Positions 8,454 through 17,470 of a DNA stretch of 49,644 nucleotides are shown here, one piece after another; the stretch's first letter is position 1; every line of letters begins with the position of its first letter. A program made the position numbers and the translations under genes. Source of the stretch: JAFDXJ01 sp038257845 (GTDB lineage: Bacteria > Bacteroidota > Bacteroidia > Chitinophagales > Chitinophagaceae); NCBI GenBank assembly GCA_038257845.1, contig JBBSQL010000020.1, positions 1 through 49,644 on the forward strand. The letters are read 5' to 3'. The notes beneath the pieces are model-generated. The model was not told the DNA's origin. It made no database searches and was given only the letters and a program-made list of their open reading frames with translations.

Positions 8454-9046
8454 AAAATATTCATAAGCGCTGCAGGCAGATCTTGCACTGTATCAACATC
8501 CCTTAAAACAGGTAGCAAGCCATATCTTAAATCCAGCGACTTTATTTTCTGTAAAGTTTGATCAAAAACTTCGTGCGTACTCCAGTTTATATTTTGAAAA
8601 ATTGTTGAATACATTTTTTTCATGCCGAGTAAATAATACCCGCCATCTTTTGCAGGCCCAATTACCACTTCATTTTTTTCTAATAAAGAGAAAGCTTCTT
8701 CAATGATCTCATTTGTTAATTCAAAACAATCACTGCCAATGATCATGACATTTTCATAGTGTTCAGCAAAAATATTTTTGAATGCAAATTCAATGCGGCC
8801 ACCCAGATTAGTTCCGTGCTGCGCAAATTTTTTATACTCATTCCAAATATCATCTTCACAAATTTCCGTAGCATAAAAAACAAATTTTTCGGCCTGTACT
8901 TTTGCGGATATACTTTGCGTATGCTGCAATAGCATTTCATATATTTCCAATGCCTTCTCTTCTCCAATATCCGCGGCCAGCCTTGTTTTTACCTTGCCAT
9001 ATTCAGGTTTACGGACAAATAGGATGATGGCATTTTTTTGATTCAT
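8435..9046 (-). CDS. TIGR04282 family arsenosugar biosynthesis glycosyltransferase
   Basis: About 203 residues, matching the TIGR04282/DUF2064 family ('rSAM/selenodomain-associated transferase 1'), a GT-A-like transferase found with the radical SAM protein ArsS. Visible: N-terminal ILFVRKPEYGKVKTRLA nucleotide-binding loop, VMIIGSDCFELT (DxD-like site), and VIGPAKDGGYYLLGMK. The start is the ATG at 9046, five nt after the ArsS stop; an upstream in-frame ATG inside arsS would add residues unlike the family. Third gene of a tight minus-strand operon. Its exact sugar transfer step is unproven. The C-terminus overlaps a possible REP-like hairpin. Confidence 0.9.
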   Translation of the reverse strand: MNQKNAIILFVRKPEYGKVKTRLAADIGEEKALEIYEMLLQHTQSISAKVQAEKFVFYATEICEDDIWNEYKKFAQHGTNLGGRIEFAFKNIFAEHYENVMIIGSDCFELTNEIIEEAFSLLEKNEVVIGPAKDGGYYLLGMKKMYSTIFQNINWSTHEVFDQTLQKIKSLDLRYGLLPVLRDVDTVQDLPAALMNIFGLKPI

Positions 9047-9051
9047 ACTTT

Positions 9052-10116
9052 TTATTTCGCAACTGCACCACCGCAACTTGAACCCATACCGGCTGTGCAA
9101 CCATAGCAATGCTGGTTCACAATTATTTCACGCTTATTAAGTTCATTAATATTAAAATCCCGAATATGATTTTGTGGTGTAACTACTTTTAATTCCAGCA
9201 TTTGGTTGAAATCACAATCATATAAAAATCCATCCCAGCCAACGGAGATCGTATTCCTGCACATCACGTTCGCCGCTGCAACTGGATTAAATGCGGCGAT
9301 TAATTTTTCCATATATCGTTCATAATTGCCCGTCTGCAATAAATAATCGAGGTAACGGCTAATGGGAAGATTGGTGATTGCAAATAAATTATTGAATTCA
9401 ATATTAAAATCTTTTTTCAATGAATTTTTAAATTCTAATTCCAGGCTTTGTTGGGCAGGTGGTAAAAAAGCGCCAGCGGGATTATAAACGAGATTCAGCG
9501 TAAGTCCTGTTCCCTCTTTTCCATAGCCGGTTTCATTCAGCATTTGCAAAGCTTTGATGGAATCATCAAAAACCCCATCGCCTCTTTGCCGGTCTGTTCT
9601 GTCTTTTGTATAAAAAGGTAATGATGACACCACTTCCAGCCGGTGTTTTTTATAAAATTCCGGCAGGTCATAATATTTTTTATTGGCTCTAATTATTGTA
9701 AGGTTACATCTTACAATAATATGAATATTGTAATTGACTTTTCGGATCTCTTCAATGAACCAGCGAAAATCGGGATTCATTTCAGGTGCACCACCTGTAA
9801 GGTCAACCGTATGCAGGGATGGATTTTGCGCGATTACACTGATACATTCCTGCATCGTTTTTCTTGTCATAATCTCTTTGCGGTCAGGGCCAGCATCCAC
9901 ATGGCAATGCTTACAAACCTGGTTACACATTTTGCCCACATTGATCTGTAAAATTTCTACCTGGATTGGTTTTAATGGATAGAGCCCGATCGCTTCCAGT
10001 TTTTGCTGAAAAGGAACAATGCGAAAACTATCATCATGATTGACACCATGTTCTAAAATGTCAACCTGTTCGTGTGCGTCTGCGAGAATATTATGCGAAG
10101 CTTTTAGAGATTTCAT
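9052..10116 (-). CDS. arsS: arsenosugar biosynthesis radical SAM protein ArsS
   Basis: Radical SAM enzyme that joins the 5'-deoxyadenosyl group to dimethylated arsenic, giving 5'-deoxy-5'-dimethylarsinoyl-adenosine. The 354-residue protein carries the iron-sulfur motif C64-x3-C68-x2-C71 in GKMCNQVCKHC, the SAM-binding DLTGGAPEM, and the C-terminal domain (formerly DUF3641) ending HCYGCTAGMGSSCGG with C337, C340 and C348. Some relatives have selenocysteine in this tail; here it is Cys. It lies 9 nt after the peroxidase-like gene and 5 nt before the TIGR04282 gene. The neighbours strongly support the assignment. Confidence 0.93.
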   Translation of the reverse strand: MKSLKASHNILADAHEQVDILEHGVNHDDSFRIVPFQQKLEAIGLYPLKPIQVEILQINVGKMCNQVCKHCHVDAGPDRKEIMTRKTMQECISVIAQNPSLHTVDLTGGAPEMNPDFRWFIEEIRKVNYNIHIIVRCNLTIIRANKKYYDLPEFYKKHRLEVVSSLPFYTKDRTDRQRGDGVFDDSIKALQMLNETGYGKEGTGLTLNLVYNPAGAFLPPAQQSLELEFKNSLKKDFNIEFNNLFAITNLPISRYLDYLLQTGNYERYMEKLIAAFNPVAAANVMCRNTISVGWDGFLYDCDFNQMLELKVVTPQNHIRDFNINELNKREIIVNQHCYGCTAGMGSSCGGAVAK

Positions 10117-10125
10117 TAGAGATTT

Positions 10126-10461
10126 TTACATGGCAATTTCATTTACCTTATTCATCATCTGTACGCCATGAACAAGTGCTGCGCCGCCTTTAATGGCCGC
10201 GGCAATATGCACTGCTTCCATCATTTGCGCCTCATTATAACCTTTTTCATACGCATCGCTGCTATATGCATCTATGCAATACGGGCATTGCACAGCGTGC
10301 GCGACAGCAAGTGCAATTAATGATTTTTCTTTTGCCGTTAAAGCGCCATCGGCAAATGCAGCGCCATACCAGTTGAAAAATTTATCTGCCAGATCTTTCT
10401 GGAAAGTGCCGATTTCACCAAATTTTGCGAGGTCTTCTGCATTATAATAATGATTTGCCAT
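10126..10461 (-). CDS. arsenosugar biosynthesis-associated peroxidase-like protein (AhpD/carboxymuconolactone decarboxylase fold)
   Basis: A 111-residue AhpD-fold protein. It contains the redox CxxC of alkylhydroperoxidase-like proteins in HAVQCPYCIDAYSSDAY, with the downstream helix AHIAAAIKGGAALVHG typical of the family. It is the first gene of the minus-strand operon with arsS and the TIGR04282 transferase, an arrangement seen repeatedly in arsenosugar loci; the family is annotated as arsenosugar-associated for this reason. Its chemical role is unknown; a redox or thiol step with the ArsS product is a reasonable guess. A weak promoter (TTG, 20 bp, TACTTTAC) lies upstream on the minus strand at 10472-10502. 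Confidence 0.87.
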   Translation of the reverse strand: MANHYYNAEDLAKFGEIGTFQKDLADKFFNWYGAAFADGALTAKEKSLIALAVAHAVQCPYCIDAYSSDAYEKGYNEAQMMEAVHIAAAIKGGAALVHGVQMMNKVNEIAM

Positions 10462-10658
10462 AATTTTTTTTGTAAAGTAGTAATCTTTTATGAATGATGC
10501 AATTTCCGTTATCTTAAATTGTCATTTGATATAAATTGCCGGTTGGCTGCGAAATGAAAATTTATTTAGATTTATAAATAAATGATATGCCCACATTTAA
10601 TAAATAATATACGATTCAAAACTAATTTCAGATTTAATACAAGTAAGTATATTGCATC

Positions 10659-11489
10659 ATGGAAAATATTTTATCAAAAATTTCAGAGTCGGTTAAATTC
10701 CTGAAACAAAAAGGCTTTAAAAATGCCGAAGCTGGCATTGTCCTGGGTACTGGCTTAAGTAGTTTTATACAACAAATGAAAGTGGAGAAAGCGGTTGCAT
10801 ATAAAGACATACCGCATTTCCCCACAGCTACAGTTGAGTTTCACAGGGGCCAATTAATATGCGGGCAGGTAGGTGAAAAAAAAGTGATCGCTATGCTTGG
10901 CAGGTTTCATTATTATGAAGGGTATGATATGCAGGAAATTACCTTTCCGATCCGGGTGATGAAAGAACTGGGGGTGGAATATGTATTGCTGAGCAATGCT
11001 GCAGGTGGTATCAATAAGATGTATAAAAAAGGCGACCTCGTATTAATAAATGATCATATCAATCTATTACCAGACAATCCTTTGCGCGGCTTGAATGATC
11101 CTGCTTTTGGAAATCGTTTTGTAGATATGAGCAGACCTTATGATAAAAGAATCAGTGATTTAATTTCGCAAACTGCTATTGCTTTTTTTGAAGTGATGAA
11201 ACATGGTGTATATGCTTCAGTACCCGGACCAAACCTGGAGACAAGAGCCGAATACCGTTACCTGCAAAGGATTGGCGCTGATTTGGTAGGTATGAGTACT
11301 GTGCCGGAAGTGATCGTGGCAAATCATGTTCAATTGCCCTGTGCCGCAGTAAGTGTGATCACAGATGAATGTGACCCGGATAATTTACAGCCTGTGGATA
11401 TTTCAGAAATCATTGCCGTAGCAGAACAGGCAGATAAAAAACTCAGTAAGATTTTTGAGAAAGTTATCATGGATTATAAATCCATTTAA
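10659..11489 (+). CDS. purine-nucleoside phosphorylase (trimeric PNP family)
   Basis: Splits purine nucleosides with phosphate into base and ribose 1-phosphate. The 276-residue protein has the trimeric-PNP signatures GIVLGTGLSS (26-35), FHRG (61-64), GRFHYYEGY with H84, LSNAAGGIN, and PGPNLETRAEY with E194, the base-binding Glu (human E201). At the position of human Asn243 (VITN), which favours 6-oxopurines, this protein has D236 (VITDECDP). In human PNP the N243D change is known to give adenosine activity, so 6-aminopurine nucleosides may be accepted. It diverges from the arsenosugar operon across a 197-bp gap and converges on a lipoprotein gene. Confidence 0.92.
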   Translation: MENILSKISESVKFLKQKGFKNAEAGIVLGTGLSSFIQQMKVEKAVAYKDIPHFPTATVEFHRGQLICGQVGEKKVIAMLGRFHYYEGYDMQEITFPIRVMKELGVEYVLLSNAAGGINKMYKKGDLVLINDHINLLPDNPLRGLNDPAFGNRFVDMSRPYDKRISDLISQTAIAFFEVMKHGVYASVPGPNLETRAEYRYLQRIGADLVGMSTVPEVIVANHVQLPCAAVSVITDECDPDNLQPVDISEIIAVAEQADKKLSKIFEKVIMDYKSI

Positions 11490-11501
11490 ATAGAATCTGT
11501 T

Positions 11502-12002
11502 TTATTTTAAAGGCTTGTTGTTGATGGCGATGATATAATATTTTCCATTGATCTCATTGAACCACACTTCACCATTTCCCGTCATTAAGCCTTTGTAATT
11601 GGCAAAAAAATGATTGGCATCCTGGCCGGTTACAGAAGATTTTACTTGTGCATTAAATAAATTTTCATACTCTTTTTTAAATGCTGCAGCATTTGCTGAA
11701 TTCTTTAAAGGAAATTGAATATGTGCAGCGATACTGTCTGTATTATTTGTAACAACCCAGTTTTGAAAAATTTTGAAGAACTTCCTGAAACCCGCGGGGT
11801 CATTGAATCCTACAACCCTGAATTGTTCTTCTGTAGTGACTTCTTTTGTGAGTGTGTCATCCGGAACCACTTTGGTATTGTCCACCTGAGGTGCTGTAAC
11901 AATAGCTGAATCTTTGATATCATTGGCTTTTTTCCCCACACCTGTACAGGATGAAATAATCAGAATGAATGAAGTGACGAAAAGGAATTTAATGTATTTC
12001 AT
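11502..12002 (-). CDS. lipoprotein of unknown function
   Basis: A 166-residue predicted lipoprotein: basic start, hydrophobic run LFVTSFILIISS and lipobox cysteine at C19 (ISSC). A low-complexity Asp/Thr/Val linker follows, then a domain from about residue 60 (EEQFRVVGFNDPAGFRKFFK) with Phe/Asn-rich repeats and a C-terminal GEVWFNEINGKYYIIAIN, which resembles small NTF2-like or DUF4348-type extracytoplasmic domains. I do not assign a function. It converges on the nucleoside phosphorylase gene (12 nt apart). Confidence 0.75.
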   Translation of the reverse strand: MKYIKFLFVTSFILIISSCTGVGKKANDIKDSAIVTAPQVDNTKVVPDDTLTKEVTTEEQFRVVGFNDPAGFRKFFKIFQNWVVTNNTDSIAAHIQFPLKNSANAAAFKKEYENLFNAQVKSSVTGQDANHFFANYKGLMTGNGEVWFNEINGKYYIIAINNKPLK

Positions 12003-12095
12003 ACTTGATAATTTTTCTTATTGCAAGTTAGGAATAATATGGCAGGGTAAATTAAGTGTAATGTTATAAACGTATGCATCCTTTAATTTAAAAAT

Positions 12096-12128
12096 AAAAG
12101 GCTGCATGTTTATTACATGCAACCTTTT
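12096..12128 (-). terminator. intrinsic terminator of the DPP IV-like gene
   Basis: Hairpin AAAAGG-C-TGCATGT / ACATGCA-A-CCTTTT with a 5-nt loop (110-114 of the 12,000s); one C-A mismatch. On the minus strand it is followed by T-rich sequence, as expected for the peptidase gene ending at 12161. Symmetric T/A tracts would let it work in both directions. Confidence 0.7.
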
Positions 12129-12160
12129 TTAAATTCACTTATAAAATAATCTGCTAGTTC

Positions 12161-14485
12161 TTATTTAAAATCATTCCGCGGATCTCCCGTGTATTTAATT
12201 TCGAATTCTTTTGGCGGTGTTGCACCCATTAAATTTTGTACAAAATAATCCCATCGCCTGCGCATCATATACAATGAATACGTGCCATAGCCATGGTGGC
12301 TCGATGGGAAGATAATCAGGTCAAAATCTTTATTGGCTTTTTCCAAAGCTTCAACCACCAACATCGTATTATAAGGCGGCACATTATCATCCATCATGCC
12401 ATGCGCCAATAATAATTTTCCTTTTAAATTCTTTGCATAAGCCTGGTTTGCCTGCAATGTATAATTGGATGTGCCATCCGCATTTTTTACCAACAAGCCA
12501 TTATATCTTTCTCCCCAGTCATCCTCATATACGCGGTTGTCATGATTACCTGATTCTGAAATTCCTACTTTGAAAAAATCAGGATAGGTAAACATGGCGC
12601 AGGCTGTTGCAAAGCCACCTCCGGAATGACCCCAAATACCAACTTTATCGAGATCCATATACGGATACATTTTGGCTAATTGACGAACACCGGAAACCTG
12701 GTCTGCAAGCGTATTGGTTGACATATTTCCATAACTCATATCATGAAATGATTTGGAGCGTAAAGGATTACTGGTTCCTTCAATTTGTACGACTACAAAA
12801 CCAAGACTTGCCAGTGAATTATTATCACCTCTTGATGCATTGAATGACCAGCTTCCCACACTTCCGCCCTGCGGGCCGGGATAGATATAAACGATGATGG
12901 GATATTTTTTATTCGGATCCATATTCGGCGGTGTAAACATCAGGCCATATAAATCTGTTTTACCATCATCTGCTTTTACTGTGATTGGTTTTGGTGCTTG
13001 CCAGCCTGTTGCCACTAACCTGCTAACATCCGTTTTTTCAAGCGGGGTAATAATTTTTCCATCCATATTTCTCAAGACCATTACACCGGGTACATTGGGT
13101 TGGGAATAATCATCAATAAAATAATTTTTATCCGGTGATAAACTAACTTGATGGTTGCCAGTTTCAGGTGTGAGGTCCATCATATTTTTTCCGTCAAATC
13201 CTATTTTATAAAAATGCATGAAGTATGGATTCGTAGCATCTTTACCTACAGCGAGGTAATAGAGCATGCGATTTTTTTCATCCACTTTTAATAAACGTGT
13301 TACTACATAATCACCTTTGGTAATTTGATTTTTTAACTGGCCAGAAGTGGCATCATATAAATATAAATGGCCCCAGTTATCTCTTTCTGAATACCAGATA
13401 ATTTCATTTGTTTTAGAAAGATAACGCCAGTTAATCGCACCCTGTCCGGATTCATATTGTGTAGGAACTGTTTCTGTGAAAACCTCCCGCACTGCGCCTG
13501 TAGCAGCATCAGCTATCCTGAATTTTTCAATTTTATGATCCCTTGAAGTGGATAAAAATGCAAGTTGTGAATTGTCTGCATTCCAATCCACATCATCGAA
13601 TGTACCACTGCTGGAAATGTCATCGCTGAGTGATGCACGATGTGGATCTGGCGGCACTTGCAGGCGAACCACTTTAGGATTATCTACATCTATAATTACT
13701 CTTTGAATCGTGATAATATTACTGTCTCCCGGCAATGGATATTTCCAGGATTGTAAAATAGGATGCCCATCAGTGGCTTGAACAAGATACATATCACCGG
13801 CAAGGCGTTCATCCTGCTGGAAAGTGGCGATTTTTTTTGAATCATCAGACCAGCGCAGGATCGGTGCATCACTATGTTTCCAGCCGGCATTATCTGTGGC
13901 ATAACCAAAATACTGAACACCATCTGTGGTGAGCTGTGTGCTCTTATTAGTCGCTAAATCCCGCACCCATAAATTATAATCTTTTATAAAAGCAGCTTTT
14001 GTTTTATCCGGTGATACTACTTCATTGCGGTTTGCTCTTTCTGCGAGTTTATATACAGCATCCTGTGAAATAGTGTAGGATGAAAGATCTGTTTTCCAAT
14101 GTTTACCTGCGGCATCAAACATCAGGTATTTATTATCACTGGAGTAATCAATATTTGCAAAAGGCAACATATCTGCGGATACACTTTTACCTGTAACAGT
14201 GCCAATTGCAGCCGCCAGTTTGGCCTGGTCAAAAGCTTTGGTACGTGTGCCTTTTTGAGCATCTACCAGCATATAATTACTGCCGGTGGGTGTCATATCG
14301 CGGTACCAGAAAATATGGTCATTGATCCAGTGCGGACGCACATCACCATGATCCACGTATTTTTGTACATAATAAGGAAGCGCCTGTTCTGCTTTGGTGT
14401 AATCATTATCCGTCAAGATCTTATTTTGAGAAAAAACGGTAAATGATAAAAAGAGAAGGATGAGTGAGAAAGAAAAATTTTTCAT
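12161..14485 (-). CDS. S9B family peptidase, dipeptidyl peptidase IV type
   Basis: Exported serine peptidase that removes N-terminal dipeptides. About 774 residues from the ATG at 14485, where a signal peptide starts (MKNFSFSLILLFLSFTVFSQ); the upstream in-frame ATG at 14563 would bury the signal. An N-terminal beta-propeller (PF00930-like, roughly residues 50-510) precedes the alpha/beta-hydrolase domain. Nucleophile S621 lies in WGHSGGGF; the Asp is in HGMMDDNVPP and the His in FPSSHHGYG. The nucleophile elbow reads GHSGG rather than the GWSYGG usual in DPP IV. Stand-alone gene with its own terminator. Dipeptidyl peptidase is likely; exact specificity is not shown. Confidence 0.9.
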   Translation of the reverse strand: MKNFSFSLILLFLSFTVFSQNKILTDNDYTKAEQALPYYVQKYVDHGDVRPHWINDHIFWYRDMTPTGSNYMLVDAQKGTRTKAFDQAKLAAAIGTVTGKSVSADMLPFANIDYSSDNKYLMFDAAGKHWKTDLSSYTISQDAVYKLAERANRNEVVSPDKTKAAFIKDYNLWVRDLATNKSTQLTTDGVQYFGYATDNAGWKHSDAPILRWSDDSKKIATFQQDERLAGDMYLVQATDGHPILQSWKYPLPGDSNIITIQRVIIDVDNPKVVRLQVPPDPHRASLSDDISSSGTFDDVDWNADNSQLAFLSTSRDHKIEKFRIADAATGAVREVFTETVPTQYESGQGAINWRYLSKTNEIIWYSERDNWGHLYLYDATSGQLKNQITKGDYVVTRLLKVDEKNRMLYYLAVGKDATNPYFMHFYKIGFDGKNMMDLTPETGNHQVSLSPDKNYFIDDYSQPNVPGVMVLRNMDGKIITPLEKTDVSRLVATGWQAPKPITVKADDGKTDLYGLMFTPPNMDPNKKYPIIVYIYPGPQGGSVGSWSFNASRGDNNSLASLGFVVVQIEGTSNPLRSKSFHDMSYGNMSTNTLADQVSGVRQLAKMYPYMDLDKVGIWGHSGGGFATACAMFTYPDFFKVGISESGNHDNRVYEDDWGERYNGLLVKNADGTSNYTLQANQAYAKNLKGKLLLAHGMMDDNVPPYNTMLVVEALEKANKDFDLIIFPSSHHGYGTYSLYMMRRRWDYFVQNLMGATPPKEFEIKYTGDPRNDFK

Positions 14486-14590
14486 GCTAAACGATTTTGT
14501 AAATTGGGAAATAAGATACTGCTTGTTGCAATGTAAGAATTTATTTATAATGAACTGTGGCAATTATATTAGCGGTAATATGTAAGTTTT

Positions 14591-16675
14591 TTATTCCTTC
14601 ACCACCGGAAACGCGGAGATTCGTAACCGCGCAGCGCCCATGGGAATTAATTTTATTTCTTCGGTTTTAGTATTTACCTGCACAGGGCTTTGGGGTAAAA
14701 TCCCGCAGAGTCCGAATTGATCAATTGTCCACTGCGGAATGATCTTCGCATTTGCCATAATCATTAGAGGTATATCTTTTTGGGTAAATGGAAAATCATT
14801 TGCCGGCCAGGGTTTTTTTATCAAAACAAACTGATCCTTCAATGGAGATGTATTAAGTTGCAATCCATAATTCCAGGAACTGCCGGGATAAATTTCATAG
14901 GCTGGCCATTTTGATTGATCTGCATTTTCCTGCCATTTTGAATCATAAATGGCGAAAGCTTTGCTGTCCATTTTTTTATACTCTTCATCAATCAATAGTG
15001 AAAATGTAAGCGGGCCATAATTAATACTCACACTATTCTTATTTTTTTCCCATTCACGTAATGCAATTTTCATGGGCAGGTTTAAAATAATTTCATCGCC
15101 CTCTTTCCATTCATTGTCAATTCGTATATAAGAATCTTTCATTGCTGTTACTGCTAATTTTTTTTCATTTACAAAAACAGTTGCGGCTCCGCACCAGCCG
15201 GGAATACGCAGGTATAATGGAAATCTTATTTTGTTTTTTGTATGAATAACAATACTGATCTTTTCTTCAAAAGGATAATGCGTGCTTTGAACCAATGAAA
15301 CCTCTTCCCCTTTCCCTTCCCCTACTTTTGCAGTAACGGTATTGCTTCCGTATAAAATTGCGGCTATGCCATTATCCGGTGTGGCCATCCAGAGATGCTC
15401 CGCATAATATGGCCAGCCCTGCGAATGATTATGCTGGCAACATCGGCTGCTAAATGGATTCATCATTAAAAAAGGTCCTTCATTCTGAATGCCCGGCGCA
15501 TGATTTTTACTATCACTCACTACCATATTTGGCGCAGTTAAATATCGAAGGCCTTTAAAGTCAGGCATCACTGCTGCAGGGTAAGTATTAAAAGCAACGT
15601 CCTCGCAATTGTCCGCCCACATTGGATCTCCGGTGATACCGGTCAAGATTTCATCGGAAGACATTTGCTCCACCATACCACATGTTTCCACTGCCTGCCG
15701 CGGATCGTCATAACCTTTTCTTGCGTCTTCATCTGCGCCAAACATGCCACCCGGAACTTGTCCATATATTTTTCTGATCAAATAAAAATCATTGTAAGAT
15801 GCCTGTAAAAATGAACTGTCTTTTTCCTGCATAAAATAGGTGGCCGGTTCGCGAAAACTTTGGGCAACATTTACATTATGCCAGTTGGGTAATTTATTTT
15901 CCTGCGACCAGTTGGCAGTATTGCGATGAATCTTCTCCCCGAGTGTAAGCAACGATTTTTCACCGGTATGGTCATACAACCAGTAAATGCTGTAGAGGTT
16001 ATCTCCGCCACGGCTGTTTTCCCAATAAGTTCTTAGTAACAAACTATCCGGTACTTTCGCTTGCCAGTCAAAATATTTTGTCATTAATGATATTACGCGC
16101 GGATCATTGCTGTATTCATAATAAGACTGAAGACACCAAAGCATGATCATATTCGGCCAGAGATCAGGTATTTTAATGATTTCGTTTTGTGTATTGTAAT
16201 CAATATTTCCCGGCCCGAAAAATCCATCTGTATGCTGGCTTTGAAAAACTTTTTCCAGCCAGGATTTTGTTTCATTAATGATTTCCTTGTCCTTTAAAAT
16301 ATATCCCAAATCGCCATACCCTTTCAACCAATAGGGCACTTCTTCCCAACCGTGATCGCCCTGACCGGTTCCGCTATACCAGGCATTATTTTTTTTCTCC
16401 AGCCAGGCGCTAATCTCACCGAGATGCCCGGTAAGCCCGTCCCGCTGCAGTTCCAGGTATTTTAAAATCCAGCCAGCGGGCTGGATACTTCCCACGGGCA
16501 ATTTTATGAAATATAGTGGAAGTAATGGCGCTTTATTGCTGGTATAATATGCGTTTGAATTTGTAGTTGATGGTGTTTTCACAACACTTACCTGTAGCTC
16601 ATTTTTTTGCGCAAAAACATTTTGTGTAAAAAAAATGGTTGCTGATAAAACAGCAAGCCAAATAATTTTCTGCAT
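14591..16675 (-). CDS. secreted glycoside hydrolase, GH127-like (DUF1680, beta-L-arabinofuranosidase family)
   Basis: A 694-residue protein with a signal peptide ending at FAQ (residues 21-23) and an (alpha/alpha)6 barrel of the GH127/DUF1680 family. The zinc-thiolate site described for Bifidobacterium HypBA1 (E338, C340, C417, C418) is matched by E330 and C332 in VETCGM and by C412-C413 in SSRCCQHNH; E316 in GADEDA is a candidate acid/base. The tandem Cys is normally followed by PPN; here it is QHN. Beta-L-arabinofuranosidase activity is plausible, though related families GH142/146 share the fold. No SusC/SusD genes lie nearby, so it is not in an obvious polysaccharide utilisation locus. Confidence 0.85.
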   Translation of the reverse strand: MQKIIWLAVLSATIFFTQNVFAQKNELQVSVVKTPSTTNSNAYYTSNKAPLLPLYFIKLPVGSIQPAGWILKYLELQRDGLTGHLGEISAWLEKKNNAWYSGTGQGDHGWEEVPYWLKGYGDLGYILKDKEIINETKSWLEKVFQSQHTDGFFGPGNIDYNTQNEIIKIPDLWPNMIMLWCLQSYYEYSNDPRVISLMTKYFDWQAKVPDSLLLRTYWENSRGGDNLYSIYWLYDHTGEKSLLTLGEKIHRNTANWSQENKLPNWHNVNVAQSFREPATYFMQEKDSSFLQASYNDFYLIRKIYGQVPGGMFGADEDARKGYDDPRQAVETCGMVEQMSSDEILTGITGDPMWADNCEDVAFNTYPAAVMPDFKGLRYLTAPNMVVSDSKNHAPGIQNEGPFLMMNPFSSRCCQHNHSQGWPYYAEHLWMATPDNGIAAILYGSNTVTAKVGEGKGEEVSLVQSTHYPFEEKISIVIHTKNKIRFPLYLRIPGWCGAATVFVNEKKLAVTAMKDSYIRIDNEWKEGDEIILNLPMKIALREWEKNKNSVSINYGPLTFSLLIDEEYKKMDSKAFAIYDSKWQENADQSKWPAYEIYPGSSWNYGLQLNTSPLKDQFVLIKKPWPANDFPFTQKDIPLMIMANAKIIPQWTIDQFGLCGILPQSPVQVNTKTEEIKLIPMGAARLRISAFPVVKE

Positions 16676-16773
16676 ATAAAATTTATATAGGATGATAAAA
16701 ATTTGAAGTGAAAGTTACAATAACTTTTTTTATGATAATTCATATAAATAAAGAGAAGAAAGAAACAACGAAA

Positions 16774-17457
16774 TTATACAACCTGTGCCCTGTCATCCAC
16801 TTCCACTGGCGTTTCTATAATTGTTGTTGTAGGTTCAGATTTTTGAGGAAAAAATCTTTTTTGCCAGATAACCAATGCGATTACACCGGTAGAAATAGAC
16901 GCATCGGCAAGATTGAAAACGGGCCTGAAAAATTCAAAATCTTCTCCGCCCCAAAATGGAAACCAGGATGGATAATGCGCATTCTGAACGATGGGGAAAT
17001 AAAGCATGTCTACCACTTTGCCATGAAGAAACGATGCATAACCGCCGCCCGCTGGAAAAATAGAAGCTACATTTTGCAGATAAGGATCACTGTTTTCAAA
17101 AATTAATCCATAGAACATACTGTCCAATAAATTTCCCAAAGCGCCGGCATATATCAAGGCAGCGCAGATGATAAAACCGGGATGATTTTTTTTCTGAATA
17201 ATATGCCGCAAATAGAACGTTCCAAAAATGACGGCAACTAAACGGAATAAAGTAAGTATAATTTTTCCTGTATCCCCACCAAATTTCCAACCCCAGGCCA
17301 TGCCTTCATTTTCCACAAAGTGCAGGCGAAACCAGTCGCCAATTACATTATGCTCTTCGCCGATATAATAATTTGTTTTGATAAAAACTTTCAATGCCTG
17401 GTCTGCCAGTATGATTAATAATACCAGGAAAAATACATGCTTGCCTTTCACGCTCAA
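16774..17457 (-). CDS. lspA: lipoprotein signal peptidase (signal peptidase II)
   Basis: Inner-membrane aspartyl peptidase that removes lipoprotein signal peptides; the window encodes several likely substrates. Four membrane segments and both catalytic motifs are present: GALGNLLDSMFYG (first Asp) and FNLADASISTG (second Asp), plus HFVENEGMAWGW. A 30-40 residue insertion between the two aspartates (NVASIFPAGGGYASFLHG and following) makes it longer (227 residues) than the 160-170 of proteobacterial LspA; this insertion is common in Bacteroidota. No ATG is available: the start must be TTG at 17457 or GTG at 17451. A TATATTTG box lies 13 nt upstream of the TTG. Confidence 0.95.
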   Translation of the reverse strand: MSVKGKHVFFLVLLIILADQALKVFIKTNYYIGEEHNVIGDWFRLHFVENEGMAWGWKFGGDTGKIILTLFRLVAVIFGTFYLRHIIQKKNHPGFIICAALIYAGALGNLLDSMFYGLIFENSDPYLQNVASIFPAGGGYASFLHGKVVDMLYFPIVQNAHYPSWFPFWGGEDFEFFRPVFNLADASISTGVIALVIWQKRFFPQKSEPTTTIIETPVEVDDRAQVV

Positions 17458-17470
17458 TTTTTTGAAGAGG

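Noticed and set aside
9643..9951. Plus-strand frame of about 100 codons opposite arsS
   Set aside because: It lies wholly on the complement of a clear radical SAM gene and shows no family features.
10563..10658. Candidate promoter for the nucleoside phosphorylase gene (TATATTGC near 10648)
   Set aside because: It deviates from TAnnTTTG and has no TTG at the right spacing.
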